DNA from: an uncultured bacterium
GTDB taxonomy: Bacteria; Fidelibacterota; Marinisomatia; Marinisomatales; UBA1611
Assembly: GCA_913020665.1 (NCBI GenBank)
Contig: CAJVZI010000001.1
Coordinates: forward strand, 1 to 64,000
Reading direction: 5' to 3'
Length of the DNA: 64,000 nt
Shown here in pieces: positions 48,093 through 56,954 of the stretch (its first letter is position 1; every line of letters begins with the position of its first letter). Below the pieces are notes generated by a model. That model had not been told where the DNA came from. It did not search any database and saw nothing but the letters and a program-made list of their open reading frames with translations. The position numbers and the translations under genes were made by a program.

Positions 48093-48513
48093 AAAGTAGA
48101 ATAACAGATAGCTTGACCATTACAGCTGTTAGAATAACAACAGATAGTGTCCGTATGATCCCTTGTCGATCCATCCAATTAGCGATCAGACCAGGAATAA
48201 TATTTCCAATCACAGCTACCGAACCTATATCCTGGGGTAAATAAATAAAATTTCTCGAAATGTAGCCAAAGAAAAATCCAAGTATCAATGCCAGAACTAT
48301 TCGACGCTTCCCGTAAAGGAACATGACTCTTCCCATGCCCTGAATGATAGCCCATACCAATATAGCAACGAGAAATGTTACTATCACTTGCAGTGGTTCA
48401 TGAAGATATAAAGCAATATAACCAGGAACAATAATACCACCTGCCGTAACTCCAAGAGTTTCGGATAGTACTAAACTAAGGAAAATACCTAAACCAATAC
48501 TGATCTCAACCAT
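48070..48513 (-). CDS. pgsC: Poly-gamma-glutamate biosynthesis membrane protein PgsC/CapC
   Basis: 147 residues, four or five membrane helices. SLVLSETLGVTAGGIIVPGYIALYL is the PgsC/CapC N-terminal signature. In Bacillus it is the membrane partner of the PgsB ligase. It overlaps pgsB by 8 bp and pgsW by 23 bp. Confidence 0.9.
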   Translation of the reverse strand: MVEISIGLGIFLSLVLSETLGVTAGGIIVPGYIALYLHEPLQVIVTFLVAILVWAIIQGMGRVMFLYGKRRIVLALILGFFFGYISRNFIYLPQDIGSVAVIGNIIPGLIANWMDRQGIIRTLSVVILTAVMVKLSVILLFGGVLFE

Positions 48514-49687
48514 GGTGCCTATACTCTGAGATCAATTGTAATATTTCTTGCCCAGCTCCAACTTGATTACCAATGGCATATATTAATGTATCATTTGGTA
48601 GTTCTTCTAAATGCGTTACTACATTAATAAGCGGTTCATCAAGTCCCAAAACTTTTACACTTGTCTTGGGAGAATGATGTACTAGTCCTTTTACGGTAGA
48701 TGCGACCTTATCCCCTCTTATGATAAAGTGATCAGGCTTGATCTGTTCTAAAGTAAGCTCTATCATTTGCCGGGTTCTCAATGGTCTGTCTTCCCTAGAA
48801 TTAAAAAAAATGCAGGTACCGCCATCAGCTGGATAACGACCAATGACAAATTTCCATATCTGTAGTGTTGAGACTGGATCATTTGCTGCCATACCGTTTA
48901 CAAATTGTAATCTTTTTTCTTTTACATCTAGATTCCACGCTATCAAAGCTCCTACATCAGGCTGTACTTTATGCATTCCTGCAAGTGCAATGTCCCTGCT
49001 TACACCTGCTTTTTCACAAGTATCCAGCGCTACTGCAACATTTGAAGGATGCTCCATATAGGTAAACTGATCTAATTCGTCATCCGTAACTGAACTATGA
49101 TCTGAAAGTATGAAGTCAGATCCATTAGATTCTGCAACTTCTTCTAATATATTCGTTTTTTGGTCCTCTGCAGTTATAAGGATACCATTCAACGGGATCG
49201 TATTGCATAAACTATATGCCACATCATCCTCAGTTGGTCCCATTTCATCTAAGTGATCCGGACGAACATTAGTAATGACACCGATATGCGACCTCACCAT
49301 TTGATGCTCAGCTATCCATTGATATTGAGGTTGTACTGCCATGCATTCCATAACCACCGCCTCTGGTTTCTCTGAGGCAAAATAATTAAGTAATCGTACC
49401 TGCTCACCTATCGAGGGTAAACGAAGCCGATGGATTATACGGTCTTTTCCTTCTGCATCAATTACTCTTGGGGCAGTACCTGTGGTTTTTGCAAATGTTC
49501 TGATCCCTCCTTCTCGGAGCCCTGCTGCCACAAGGCGAGTTACGCTGGACTTTCCTCGAGTACCATTAACATGTATTCTGAGTGGGATCGCATCTAAAGA
49601 ACGAAGATGATATTGAAATTCAAGTATGCCAGCAATACATAGTGCAAAAGCGAGTGTGCCAAGCACAATAAGGGGGATAGTTGCCAT
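48506..49687 (-). CDS. pgsB: Poly-gamma-glutamate synthase PgsB/CapB
   Basis: 393 residues. An N-terminal membrane helix (about 4-22) is followed by a Mur-ligase-like ATPase domain with P-loop GTRGKSS (42-48), KTTGTAPRVI, and NVRPDHLDEMGPT. This is the amide ligase that activates and joins gamma-linked glutamate. First gene of six overlapping genes. No capA/pgsA-type gene is in the window. Confidence 0.93.
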   Translation of the reverse strand: MATIPLIVLGTLAFALCIAGILEFQYHLRSLDAIPLRIHVNGTRGKSSVTRLVAAGLREGGIRTFAKTTGTAPRVIDAEGKDRIIHRLRLPSIGEQVRLLNYFASEKPEAVVMECMAVQPQYQWIAEHQMVRSHIGVITNVRPDHLDEMGPTEDDVAYSLCNTIPLNGILITAEDQKTNILEEVAESNGSDFILSDHSSVTDDELDQFTYMEHPSNVAVALDTCEKAGVSRDIALAGMHKVQPDVGALIAWNLDVKEKRLQFVNGMAANDPVSTLQIWKFVIGRYPADGGTCIFFNSREDRPLRTRQMIELTLEQIKPDHFIIRGDKVASTVKGLVHHSPKTSVKVLGLDEPLINVVTHLEELPNDTLIYAIGNQVGAGQEILQLISEYRHHG

Positions 49688-49707
49688 TACATCTTGAATA
49701 GATCTTT

Positions 49708-52700
49708 CTAGTCTTGGTTATACCCCATGATCATCTGGATCAGAGATATTAGGTCCATAACATTGACCATACCATCACCATTGATATCACCAAAGAAGGG
49801 GTTCACCTGTCCTTCATACCCTAAATTAAAATCTACCAGCAACATTAGGTCATAGATGTCTATAACTTCATCGTAGTTCAGGTCTCCTTCCAGCCTCATA
49901 TCACTCCCACGTGTGGTGATCAATACAGCCGTTTCATCTGATAATTCCATTGCAGCATCGTGATAGGTATCATTGAATGTATACTGTAGACCTCTGGTCA
50001 TGGTATGATCTTCTATACCAACTGAACAATAATTTCCATGTATCTGATCCCAACTATAAGAGCCATATGAAGTATTATTGAATTCTTTGTATTGCAAAAG
50101 TATCTCACCATCTCCAGTAGGTGTAATGTAATAGCTAGGATCGTAAAGCACTGCCTGGAATGTTTCTAGTGAATTGTTTTGATACGTACGAACCTCTGAC
50201 CACTCTACATAAAATTTCTTCTCAATCTGGTCATGCCAAGTGTACACCCTACCTCCATTGGAAAGTTTAAGATCATCCCAGAAAACTGCTATCATTTTTG
50301 CAGGTCCACCAACCCCTGGCATCTGATAATTTCGAAATGATTCCAGATCTGTCTCACCCATTGCGATCCAACCATTTGAACATATACTGATCTCGTCATA
50401 CTCTTGACCATAGAACTTAAAAGTGAATGGTAAGCTTATGGTCTCAACATCGTCCTGGTTATTTCCACTATCAGTAAGCGAATTCAGATGAGTACCTGGC
50501 CCACCTTCTCTCGCATCGATCTCGACCCAATTATAAGTAGGAGCTAGCACATAGTTAATATCCTCATTATCGTAGATATAATATCCATAGGAATCAGGTC
50601 CAACAGGGTCATTGACAGTAGGCTCTCCTATTTGAACCTCAATGATAGAATTTGATGTATACCCCTCTTCGGTCTCAAGGCTAACGATCAAATGTGCTAT
50701 GGCTCCAGGAATGGTCACATCAAGAGCACTTAGTTCAAAATAATCATTACCATTGAATGAAGATTCTCCAGAGTTAATAGATACCCAGGTTCCGTTATCA
50801 TCCAGTATTTCTATAAATGGTGATGCACATGTTATTGTACCAGAAACTGACACCGCATGTGTAGAACCTGTATTATTTAGCTCGATCTTTACAAATGAGG
50901 ATTCTCCGGGTGTTAATACATCACTGGCTGAGCCCAATACATCTACATCTATTGCACTAAGTTGATTGCCATGCACACTAATATCTAAAATTCCATCAAA
51001 ACTTCCACCATCACTATCTAAAAAGGTAACCAGAAGATCGAGGTCTGCACCATCATGCAGTCCATCATTCAATACCACAACAAATGGTACGCTTCCATTT
51101 GAAGTTTCACCTGAAGCAATATCTCCAAATTCTACCATGTTTGCTGTAGTGTCAATTGACACATTCCCACTTGTTGATGACATGTATCCAATAACATTTG
51201 TCGCATCTTCTGAACCATAGTTTTTTGCGCTGACAAAGATCTCCAATGTCTCACCACCATTTGCAATAAGATCACCATTACCATTTGATAGGCCAGAGCC
51301 ATCATCATCAATTGTATAAGGCGATGGTGCAACTCCAATCGCTACACCAGGGTCATGGATCTGGAATGAGCTTTGATATGGGTAATGATTTTTCTTTGTA
51401 ACCGTTACAAGAACCTCACCAGTCTCCGTAGATGTGATCGGCAACCTAACAGATCCTTGGTCATCAGTGTAACCTGATTCAAATATCTCATCATCCATAA
51501 GTATCGTTACCCAGGCGTTCTCAACAGGGCCATTATCTTTATCTACTGTAATATCAATAAAATTTGATCCTGTTGTTATTGAAAATGGATGCGTTACCGT
51601 AGTCATTTCAGGATAATCGGTCCACATTTGGAGGGACGATTCGCCCATCAAATTATTCCAGTGAGTAAATATATGGCAGTAATTATTTGGGTTAGACGGG
51701 TAGTTGTGATAGAGCATCATCTTACCATACATCAATGCCGCACCAGGAGTTTCAAGGCCTTCCAATAAGGCCGCATAGTAGAAGCCCATATCAACAATAT
51801 TGTTGAACATGGTGTGCGTACCAAGTGTTGCTGTACCTACACAAACAACAGACCCTTTCGGGTTGGACGCTGTGCCTGCTCTTAAAAAAGACTCTGATAG
51901 AGCCTCATTGCTTGATGCAAATGATCCTGTACCACATGTGATCACCGTGGCAACGGGCAACATAAAACCATTTGATGTGCTATTAACATTGCTGGAACCA
52001 AAACCACTCACACCATAGTAACCTCTGTAATTAAAAAAGGATACACCATCGTTCAATCCGGATACCATTTGGCTTGGGAAAGAACCACTGTATACCGTAT
52101 TCACTTCCTCAAAACCGGCTAGGTCCAGTAGCTCATGTATATGTTCATTAGTGATCACACATGATATACCAGATGTGTTTGGATCTCCTACCAAGCAGGC
52201 GCGTTGGAACCAATTTTCATTCATATAAGGATTCGATTCATAATTCAGTGTCTTACTTATGATCGTATTCAAATGAGAGCTTGAAGAAAAAGACATCCTT
52301 CCAATGAAAACCTCAGGATATACGTCTCCACCTTCTAAAGTTGTATAAGGTTGATCTCCCTCACCATTATAGCCACTGTATGATTCGGTCCAGGTAGGTA
52401 TATCGTAGCTACCAGTAGCATCCCCTACAATATTGACATGCACGGGTGGGTTATCCCAAGTCTCGTATGCTTCTTCAATATAATCTTTTAGGTTATTTCT
52501 ATTATTGACCACATTGGAAGACGAAACATATTGCACATCATATCCCACTCTTTTCTTCCAATCCATAAGCTCCTCAACTGTGCCTAATAGATTGCCAATA
52601 TTATTTGGTAGAACATAGAGTATACAAGGACGCTGGTATTCGACTTCGTCTCGAGACATTGAACTATAGTTCACTACAAGTGATTCATATAAGACCTCGA

Positions 52701-53301
52701 ACTCACGAGACCTTTTTTGAGGGATAAAAGGCATCTCAACAGAGCCTGATTCAACCAGCTGTATATCAGCGTTTTGAATGATCGTTAGGTTTTTTGTTTG
52801 AGGGTCATACTGGAAAGGGGTCATTGACACCTGGACCATAACAATATCTCTAAATACCATTGGCTCAGAAATAGTTGCGATCTGCTCTGGAAAAGTTATA
52901 CTCTGATCATAGACGCTACCTTTGGTATAATTTTCAGTCAGCTCTGGCTCCCAGGTCTGGAATGGCAATACATCTACATTTTCAATGATCTCGGATTCGT
53001 GAATCGTGATCTCAACCTCAAAGGACTTCCCAGGTTCAACAGCATAGAAAGTAGATACCGTAGGGAGATCAGGGTCTCCAGATCGTGACTTGGACCCAGC
53101 ACCAGGCATTTCAGGCTTGATATAGGTAATTCCATCCTGGATTACCTCTTTTAATTCGTATCCTGAATTAGAAAAAGTCAGTTGTTTTTCTACACTAGTA
53201 GCATTAAAAACACTGTGAATTGCTTCAGGTGTAGATGCTTCTGATGCAATTAAAATGCTAAAAGCTGAAATTATCCATAACCGACTGCATATTTTTATCA
53301 T
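49708..53301 (-). CDS. C25 (gingipain-like) secreted protein with C-terminal dockerin repeats
   Basis: 1197 residues. A signal peptide (1-20), a gingipain-type propeptide region (about 45-195) and the C25 domain (about 225-570) are followed by Ig-like modules and a beta-rich region like that of the C25 protein at 35511. Cys456 (TCGTGSFAS) is present; the gingipain Gly-His-Gly position reads NYRGYYG (424-430). The last 60 residues have two dockerin type I repeats (GDLNYDEVIDIYDL and GDINGDGMVNVMDL), replacing the T9SS sorting domain. It sits between pgsB and pilD. Confidence 0.85.
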   Translation of the reverse strand: MIKICSRLWIISAFSILIASEASTPEAIHSVFNATSVEKQLTFSNSGYELKEVIQDGITYIKPEMPGAGSKSRSGDPDLPTVSTFYAVEPGKSFEVEITIHESEIIENVDVLPFQTWEPELTENYTKGSVYDQSITFPEQIATISEPMVFRDIVMVQVSMTPFQYDPQTKNLTIIQNADIQLVESGSVEMPFIPQKRSREFEVLYESLVVNYSSMSRDEVEYQRPCILYVLPNNIGNLLGTVEELMDWKKRVGYDVQYVSSSNVVNNRNNLKDYIEEAYETWDNPPVHVNIVGDATGSYDIPTWTESYSGYNGEGDQPYTTLEGGDVYPEVFIGRMSFSSSSHLNTIISKTLNYESNPYMNENWFQRACLVGDPNTSGISCVITNEHIHELLDLAGFEEVNTVYSGSFPSQMVSGLNDGVSFFNYRGYYGVSGFGSSNVNSTSNGFMLPVATVITCGTGSFASSNEALSESFLRAGTASNPKGSVVCVGTATLGTHTMFNNIVDMGFYYAALLEGLETPGAALMYGKMMLYHNYPSNPNNYCHIFTHWNNLMGESSLQMWTDYPEMTTVTHPFSITTGSNFIDITVDKDNGPVENAWVTILMDDEIFESGYTDDQGSVRLPITSTETGEVLVTVTKKNHYPYQSSFQIHDPGVAIGVAPSPYTIDDDGSGLSNGNGDLIANGGETLEIFVSAKNYGSEDATNVIGYMSSTSGNVSIDTTANMVEFGDIASGETSNGSVPFVVVLNDGLHDGADLDLLVTFLDSDGGSFDGILDISVHGNQLSAIDVDVLGSASDVLTPGESSFVKIELNNTGSTHAVSVSGTITCASPFIEILDDNGTWVSINSGESSFNGNDYFELSALDVTIPGAIAHLIVSLETEEGYTSNSIIEVQIGEPTVNDPVGPDSYGYYIYDNEDINYVLAPTYNWVEIDAREGGPGTHLNSLTDSGNNQDDVETISLPFTFKFYGQEYDEISICSNGWIAMGETDLESFRNYQMPGVGGPAKMIAVFWDDLKLSNGGRVYTWHDQIEKKFYVEWSEVRTYQNNSLETFQAVLYDPSYYITPTGDGEILLQYKEFNNTSYGSYSWDQIHGNYCSVGIEDHTMTRGLQYTFNDTYHDAAMELSDETAVLITTRGSDMRLEGDLNYDEVIDIYDLMLLVDFNLGYEGQVNPFFGDINGDGMVNVMDLISLIQMIMGYNQD

Positions 53302-53309
53302 GTCTGCCT

Positions 53310-53954
53310 CTATTGTAATATCAATAAATGAAAGAATTCTGGGTAGTAGAAACTACCAACATATGTACCCGTTCCTGCAATAGATAAAAACGGGGCCATT
53401 GGCATTGCCCTATCCTTATCAAAATCTGTTACTATAGAAACGCCTATCCAAGTCAATAAACTCAAAACAGACGCACTAAACAAGGTGATAGCCATCCTCG
53501 TTGGTCCTAACCAGGCACCTAATACCACACCCATCTGTATATCTCCAAATCCCATACCCTGGCGTTTTGTTATCATCCAGAGTAGACCCATGATCATCAA
53601 CGGTATCATCGCTCCAACGAAAACACCCCATAAAGCAGAACTAATGTGCATCACATTCATGACTATTCCGAACAGTGCTAAGCCTAGTCCAATGAGAATA
53701 AAAATAAGAGGTATTTGGAATGTTTTGTAGTCAACAAAAGCAATACCGGCTAATACAATAACAATGGATGAAAATAATATAGCCTCAGTTAATGGTAGAT
53801 TTAAAAATGCCCAAGACCATGATGCCACACCTATGAGTTCAATACTTGGATCTTTCGAGCTCACAACATAGCCATCAATGGATAACCAATTAATAATTCG
53901 CCTTACAGCATACCCTGCTATGATTCCTCCAAAAACCGGTAAGGTCAATTCCAT
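53310..53954 (-). CDS. pilD: Type IV prepilin peptidase (A24), short form
   Basis: 214 residues with about seven helices. The aspartic peptidase pair is Asp75 (AFVDYKT) and Asp138 in GMGFGD. The usual N-terminal methyltransferase domain with its zinc Cys motifs is absent, and the protein has no Cys at all. It cleaves leader peptides from pilins or pseudopilins. It ends 8 bp before the dockerin gene's start and begins 1 bp after pilC. Confidence 0.85.
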   Translation of the reverse strand: MELTLPVFGGIIAGYAVRRIINWLSIDGYVVSSKDPSIELIGVASWSWAFLNLPLTEAILFSSIVIVLAGIAFVDYKTFQIPLIFILIGLGLALFGIVMNVMHISSALWGVFVGAMIPLMIMGLLWMITKRQGMGFGDIQMGVVLGAWLGPTRMAITLFSASVLSLLTWIGVSIVTDFDKDRAMPMAPFLSIAGTGTYVGSFYYPEFFHLLILQ

Positions 53955-53955
53955 A

Positions 53956-55203
53956 TTATAACCCTGATTGTAAAGCAGAACCCAAGTGGAATACAGGCAA
54001 GTAGGTCAGTACAACCATCAGCGCTATAACTGCCCCTACCATAAGTATAAGCAAAGGCTCTATCAATGTGGTCATTCTATCCACAAGCGCATCTACTTGC
54101 TTTTGATAATAATCTGCAGCTCTATCCAGAAGATCATCCAATTCACCCGTGTCCTCACCCGTGGATGCTAGCTGCAATAATATAGATGGGAACACCTCTG
54201 TCCTTCTAAGCGCCGTTGAAATATTATAACCATCCCTAATAAGATCAGATGCGTCATCTATTGCTCTTTCATATACCTTATTATCTACCACTTTTCTTAG
54301 TAGAGCTGTCGTCTCTAGAACGGGCACTCCAGCCCCGATAAGGATACCAAATGTCTTGCAAAATTTATTTAATATAGATTGCTCGATCAACGTACCAAAA
54401 ACTGGGATCTTTAAAATGATCGAGTCTAGGGTATAGCCTCCTCGCTGAGTCTTCGAGATCAACCAAATAATAGAGAAGATCGAAAAGACCACAAAAGCCA
54501 GAAAGCCAATATTATTGCCGAACCAAGTGCTAAAATCTATCATTTGTCTAGTTGCAGCTGGAAGCCCTGCACCTAATTGGGCGTATACTTGAGAAAATTT
54601 TGGTATTATGACCAGAAGCATGACCATCAGCATTGCAATAAGAAATAAGATCATAAAAATTGGATAATTCATAGCAGACTTTACTTTTCTCCGCGTATCA
54701 TCCAAATTTTCAAGGTAGGAGGATAATTGCTCTAAGATCTCATTAAGATTTCCGCTCACTTCACCAGCTTTCACCATTGCTACAAATAGAGTATTGAAAA
54801 CACCCGGATGTCTTGATAATGATTCTGATAGATTTAGGCCTTTGCGGATATTATCACTTACAGTATTTAAAACTTTTTTAAATTTTCTGTGTTTCTCCTC
54901 TGCCCCTAGACTCTGTATAGCACGCTCAAGCGTGAGGCCTGCTGAGAACATAGTGGCAAGCTGGCGTGTGAAGAATACAATATTTGATAGTGGTATCCGA
55001 TTCTTGGCCTTTTCTATTGATAACTGTATCTCATCAATAAACGGACCTAAAAAGTCAAAAGTATCATCTACCTCTTTCAGTGAAATGACCATTTGACCAT
55101 TTGCAGATAATTTTTGGATCGCAGTATCTAGAGAGTCTGCACGTATCTCTCCTTCTTTCCTCTTTCCTTCCGGGTCTTTGGTCAAATAATTAAATACGGC
55201 CAT
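53956..55203 (-). CDS. pilC: Type IV pilus/type II secretion inner-membrane platform protein PilC/GspF
   Basis: 415 residues with two T2SSF domains and three helices. FFTRQLATMFSAGLTLERAIQSLG and the repeat-domain FCKTFGILIGAGVPVLETTALLRK are the paired family motifs; helix ends at LVILLVIIP and the C-terminal LILMVGAVIALMVVLTYLP. It anchors the assembly motor. One base overlaps the pilB stop. Confidence 0.94.
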   Translation of the reverse strand: MAVFNYLTKDPEGKRKEGEIRADSLDTAIQKLSANGQMVISLKEVDDTFDFLGPFIDEIQLSIEKAKNRIPLSNIVFFTRQLATMFSAGLTLERAIQSLGAEEKHRKFKKVLNTVSDNIRKGLNLSESLSRHPGVFNTLFVAMVKAGEVSGNLNEILEQLSSYLENLDDTRRKVKSAMNYPIFMILFLIAMLMVMLLVIIPKFSQVYAQLGAGLPAATRQMIDFSTWFGNNIGFLAFVVFSIFSIIWLISKTQRGGYTLDSIILKIPVFGTLIEQSILNKFCKTFGILIGAGVPVLETTALLRKVVDNKVYERAIDDASDLIRDGYNISTALRRTEVFPSILLQLASTGEDTGELDDLLDRAADYYQKQVDALVDRMTTLIEPLLILMVGAVIALMVVLTYLPVFHLGSALQSGL

Positions 55204-56924
55204 TACAGGTCTTCGACGGTTGACCTTAATACTTCTTCTACAGACGTTGTTCCATCCAATACTCTTTCAAGCCCTGCATCTCTTAGTGTGGTCATACCAT
55301 TATCTAAGGCCGTCTGGCGTATCTCATCCTCATTCGCATTATCGAATACAAGCTTACGAAGCTCACGTGCCATAGGAATCATCTCAAATATTGCAAGCCT
55401 TCCTTTGTACCCTGTATTACGACATTCTGCACAGCCTTTCCCTTTGTATAAAGGACCATCTACTTTACCGGGCTCAAGTCCAACCAATACGAGTTCCTCT
55501 TTCGTAGGTTCGTATTCTTCTTTACAGTTTGTACATATCCTCCGCACTAGCCTTTGGGCCATAACAAGGTTTAAGCAAGACCCAACCAAAAATGGTGCTA
55601 TTCCAATATCTAGAAGTCTTGTTATTGTTCCTGGTGCATCATTCGCATGTACTGTTGAAAATACTAAGTGACCAGTTAAAGAGAATTTCACTGCAATATC
55701 TGCTGTCTCTCCATCCCTTATCTCACCAATGAGAAGTACATCGGGGTCTTGACGCAATATAGAGCGAAGAGTGGAACCAAATGTGAGACCAATATCCTCA
55801 AATACTTGAACCTGGTTCACGCCATCTAGTTGATACTCGACAGGATCCTCCACTGTTGTGATATTTGTTCTTTCACTTTTGATCTCTTTAAGAGCCGCAT
55901 AAAGTGATGTTGACTTACCAGAACCCGTAGGGCCTGAAACCACAACCATACCATAGGGTTGATTTATGACCTTCTTGAACGTATTTAAATTTTGTTTAGG
56001 AAATCCTAAAGAGGTAAGGTTAAAGTCAAATCCTGTTTTATCCAGCAGTCGCATCACGACCTTTTCACCATAAACCGTAGGTAAGATAGATACACGTATG
56101 TCTATATCTTTCCCTGGTGATTTAACGGAAAATCTTCCATCCTGAGGTAATCTTTTTTCAGCTATATTGAGATTTGATAATATCTTGATCCTCGTCACCA
56201 GACCACTTAAGGAAGCTATAGGTGGTGTCATGATAGTCTGCAGAACGCCATCGATCCTAATTCTTATGTAGACCTGCTGCTCCATTGGCTCTATATGGAT
56301 ATCTGTTGCTCGCTCTTTGATAGATTCCTGAAAAATAAGATTAACCAGTTTGACTATGGGCGCATCTTCTTCAGATGCTTTATCAGGCGAGAGATCGACC
56401 TCTTCTTGAGATCCTTCATCACCTGAGACAATCGTAATACTGTCTATGGTCTGTTCAACCTCTGCTGTTTTTTGTATCTCTCCATAGACCTTATCTAACG
56501 CTTTTTCAAGGAGAGTTGGTCCTGCAACTAAAATATCAGGGTTTAAGTTGGTTAGTCTCTTAATTGAGTCTATGGCAACAACATCCTCTGGATCCTCCAT
56601 TGCGACAACAATGGTCGTATCGCTACTACTGACTCCTAATACCCTATTCTCGCGTGCAAAATCCTCAGGAATGAGTGCAGCGACCTTCGAGTCAGCCTCC
56701 AGTAGAATAAAATTATCTGCTTTTTTGTATCCTAGCTGCTGGCCATAGGCAGTTGCAAAATCATCTTCCTCTATGAGTCCCATTTCTATCAAGGTAGTAC
56801 CGATCTTCTCGTTCGTTGTTTTTTGCTGCACCAATCCTTCATTTATCCCGCTCTCTGTTGCTTTACCATTATTGACAAGTATCTCACCGATCTTGGAAAA
56901 TTGTGGATTAAAATCTGCGCTCAT
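55203..56924 (-). CDS. pilB: Type IV pilus/type II secretion assembly ATPase PilB/GspE
   Basis: 573 residues. Two T2SSE_N-like modules occupy about 1-150; the ATPase domain has Walker A GPTGSGKS (331-338), Asp box, Walker B LLIGEIRDGETAD and the His box. CTNC and CAEC form the zinc site. It powers polymerisation of pilin subunits. It is followed by pilC, pilD; an Ig-like lipoprotein gene lies 30 bp upstream. No pilT is in the window. Confidence 0.95.
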   Translation of the reverse strand: MSADFNPQFSKIGEILVNNGKATESGINEGLVQQKTTNEKIGTTLIEMGLIEEDDFATAYGQQLGYKKADNFILLEADSKVAALIPEDFARENRVLGVSSSDTTIVVAMEDPEDVVAIDSIKRLTNLNPDILVAGPTLLEKALDKVYGEIQKTAEVEQTIDSITIVSGDEGSQEEVDLSPDKASEEDAPIVKLVNLIFQESIKERATDIHIEPMEQQVYIRIRIDGVLQTIMTPPIASLSGLVTRIKILSNLNIAEKRLPQDGRFSVKSPGKDIDIRVSILPTVYGEKVVMRLLDKTGFDFNLTSLGFPKQNLNTFKKVINQPYGMVVVSGPTGSGKSTSLYAALKEIKSERTNITTVEDPVEYQLDGVNQVQVFEDIGLTFGSTLRSILRQDPDVLLIGEIRDGETADIAVKFSLTGHLVFSTVHANDAPGTITRLLDIGIAPFLVGSCLNLVMAQRLVRRICTNCKEEYEPTKEELVLVGLEPGKVDGPLYKGKGCAECRNTGYKGRLAIFEMIPMARELRKLVFDNANEDEIRQTALDNGMTTLRDAGLERVLDGTTSVEEVLRSTVEDL

Positions 56925-56954
56925 TTTCTATTCCTTTGAACTATAATTTCCAGT

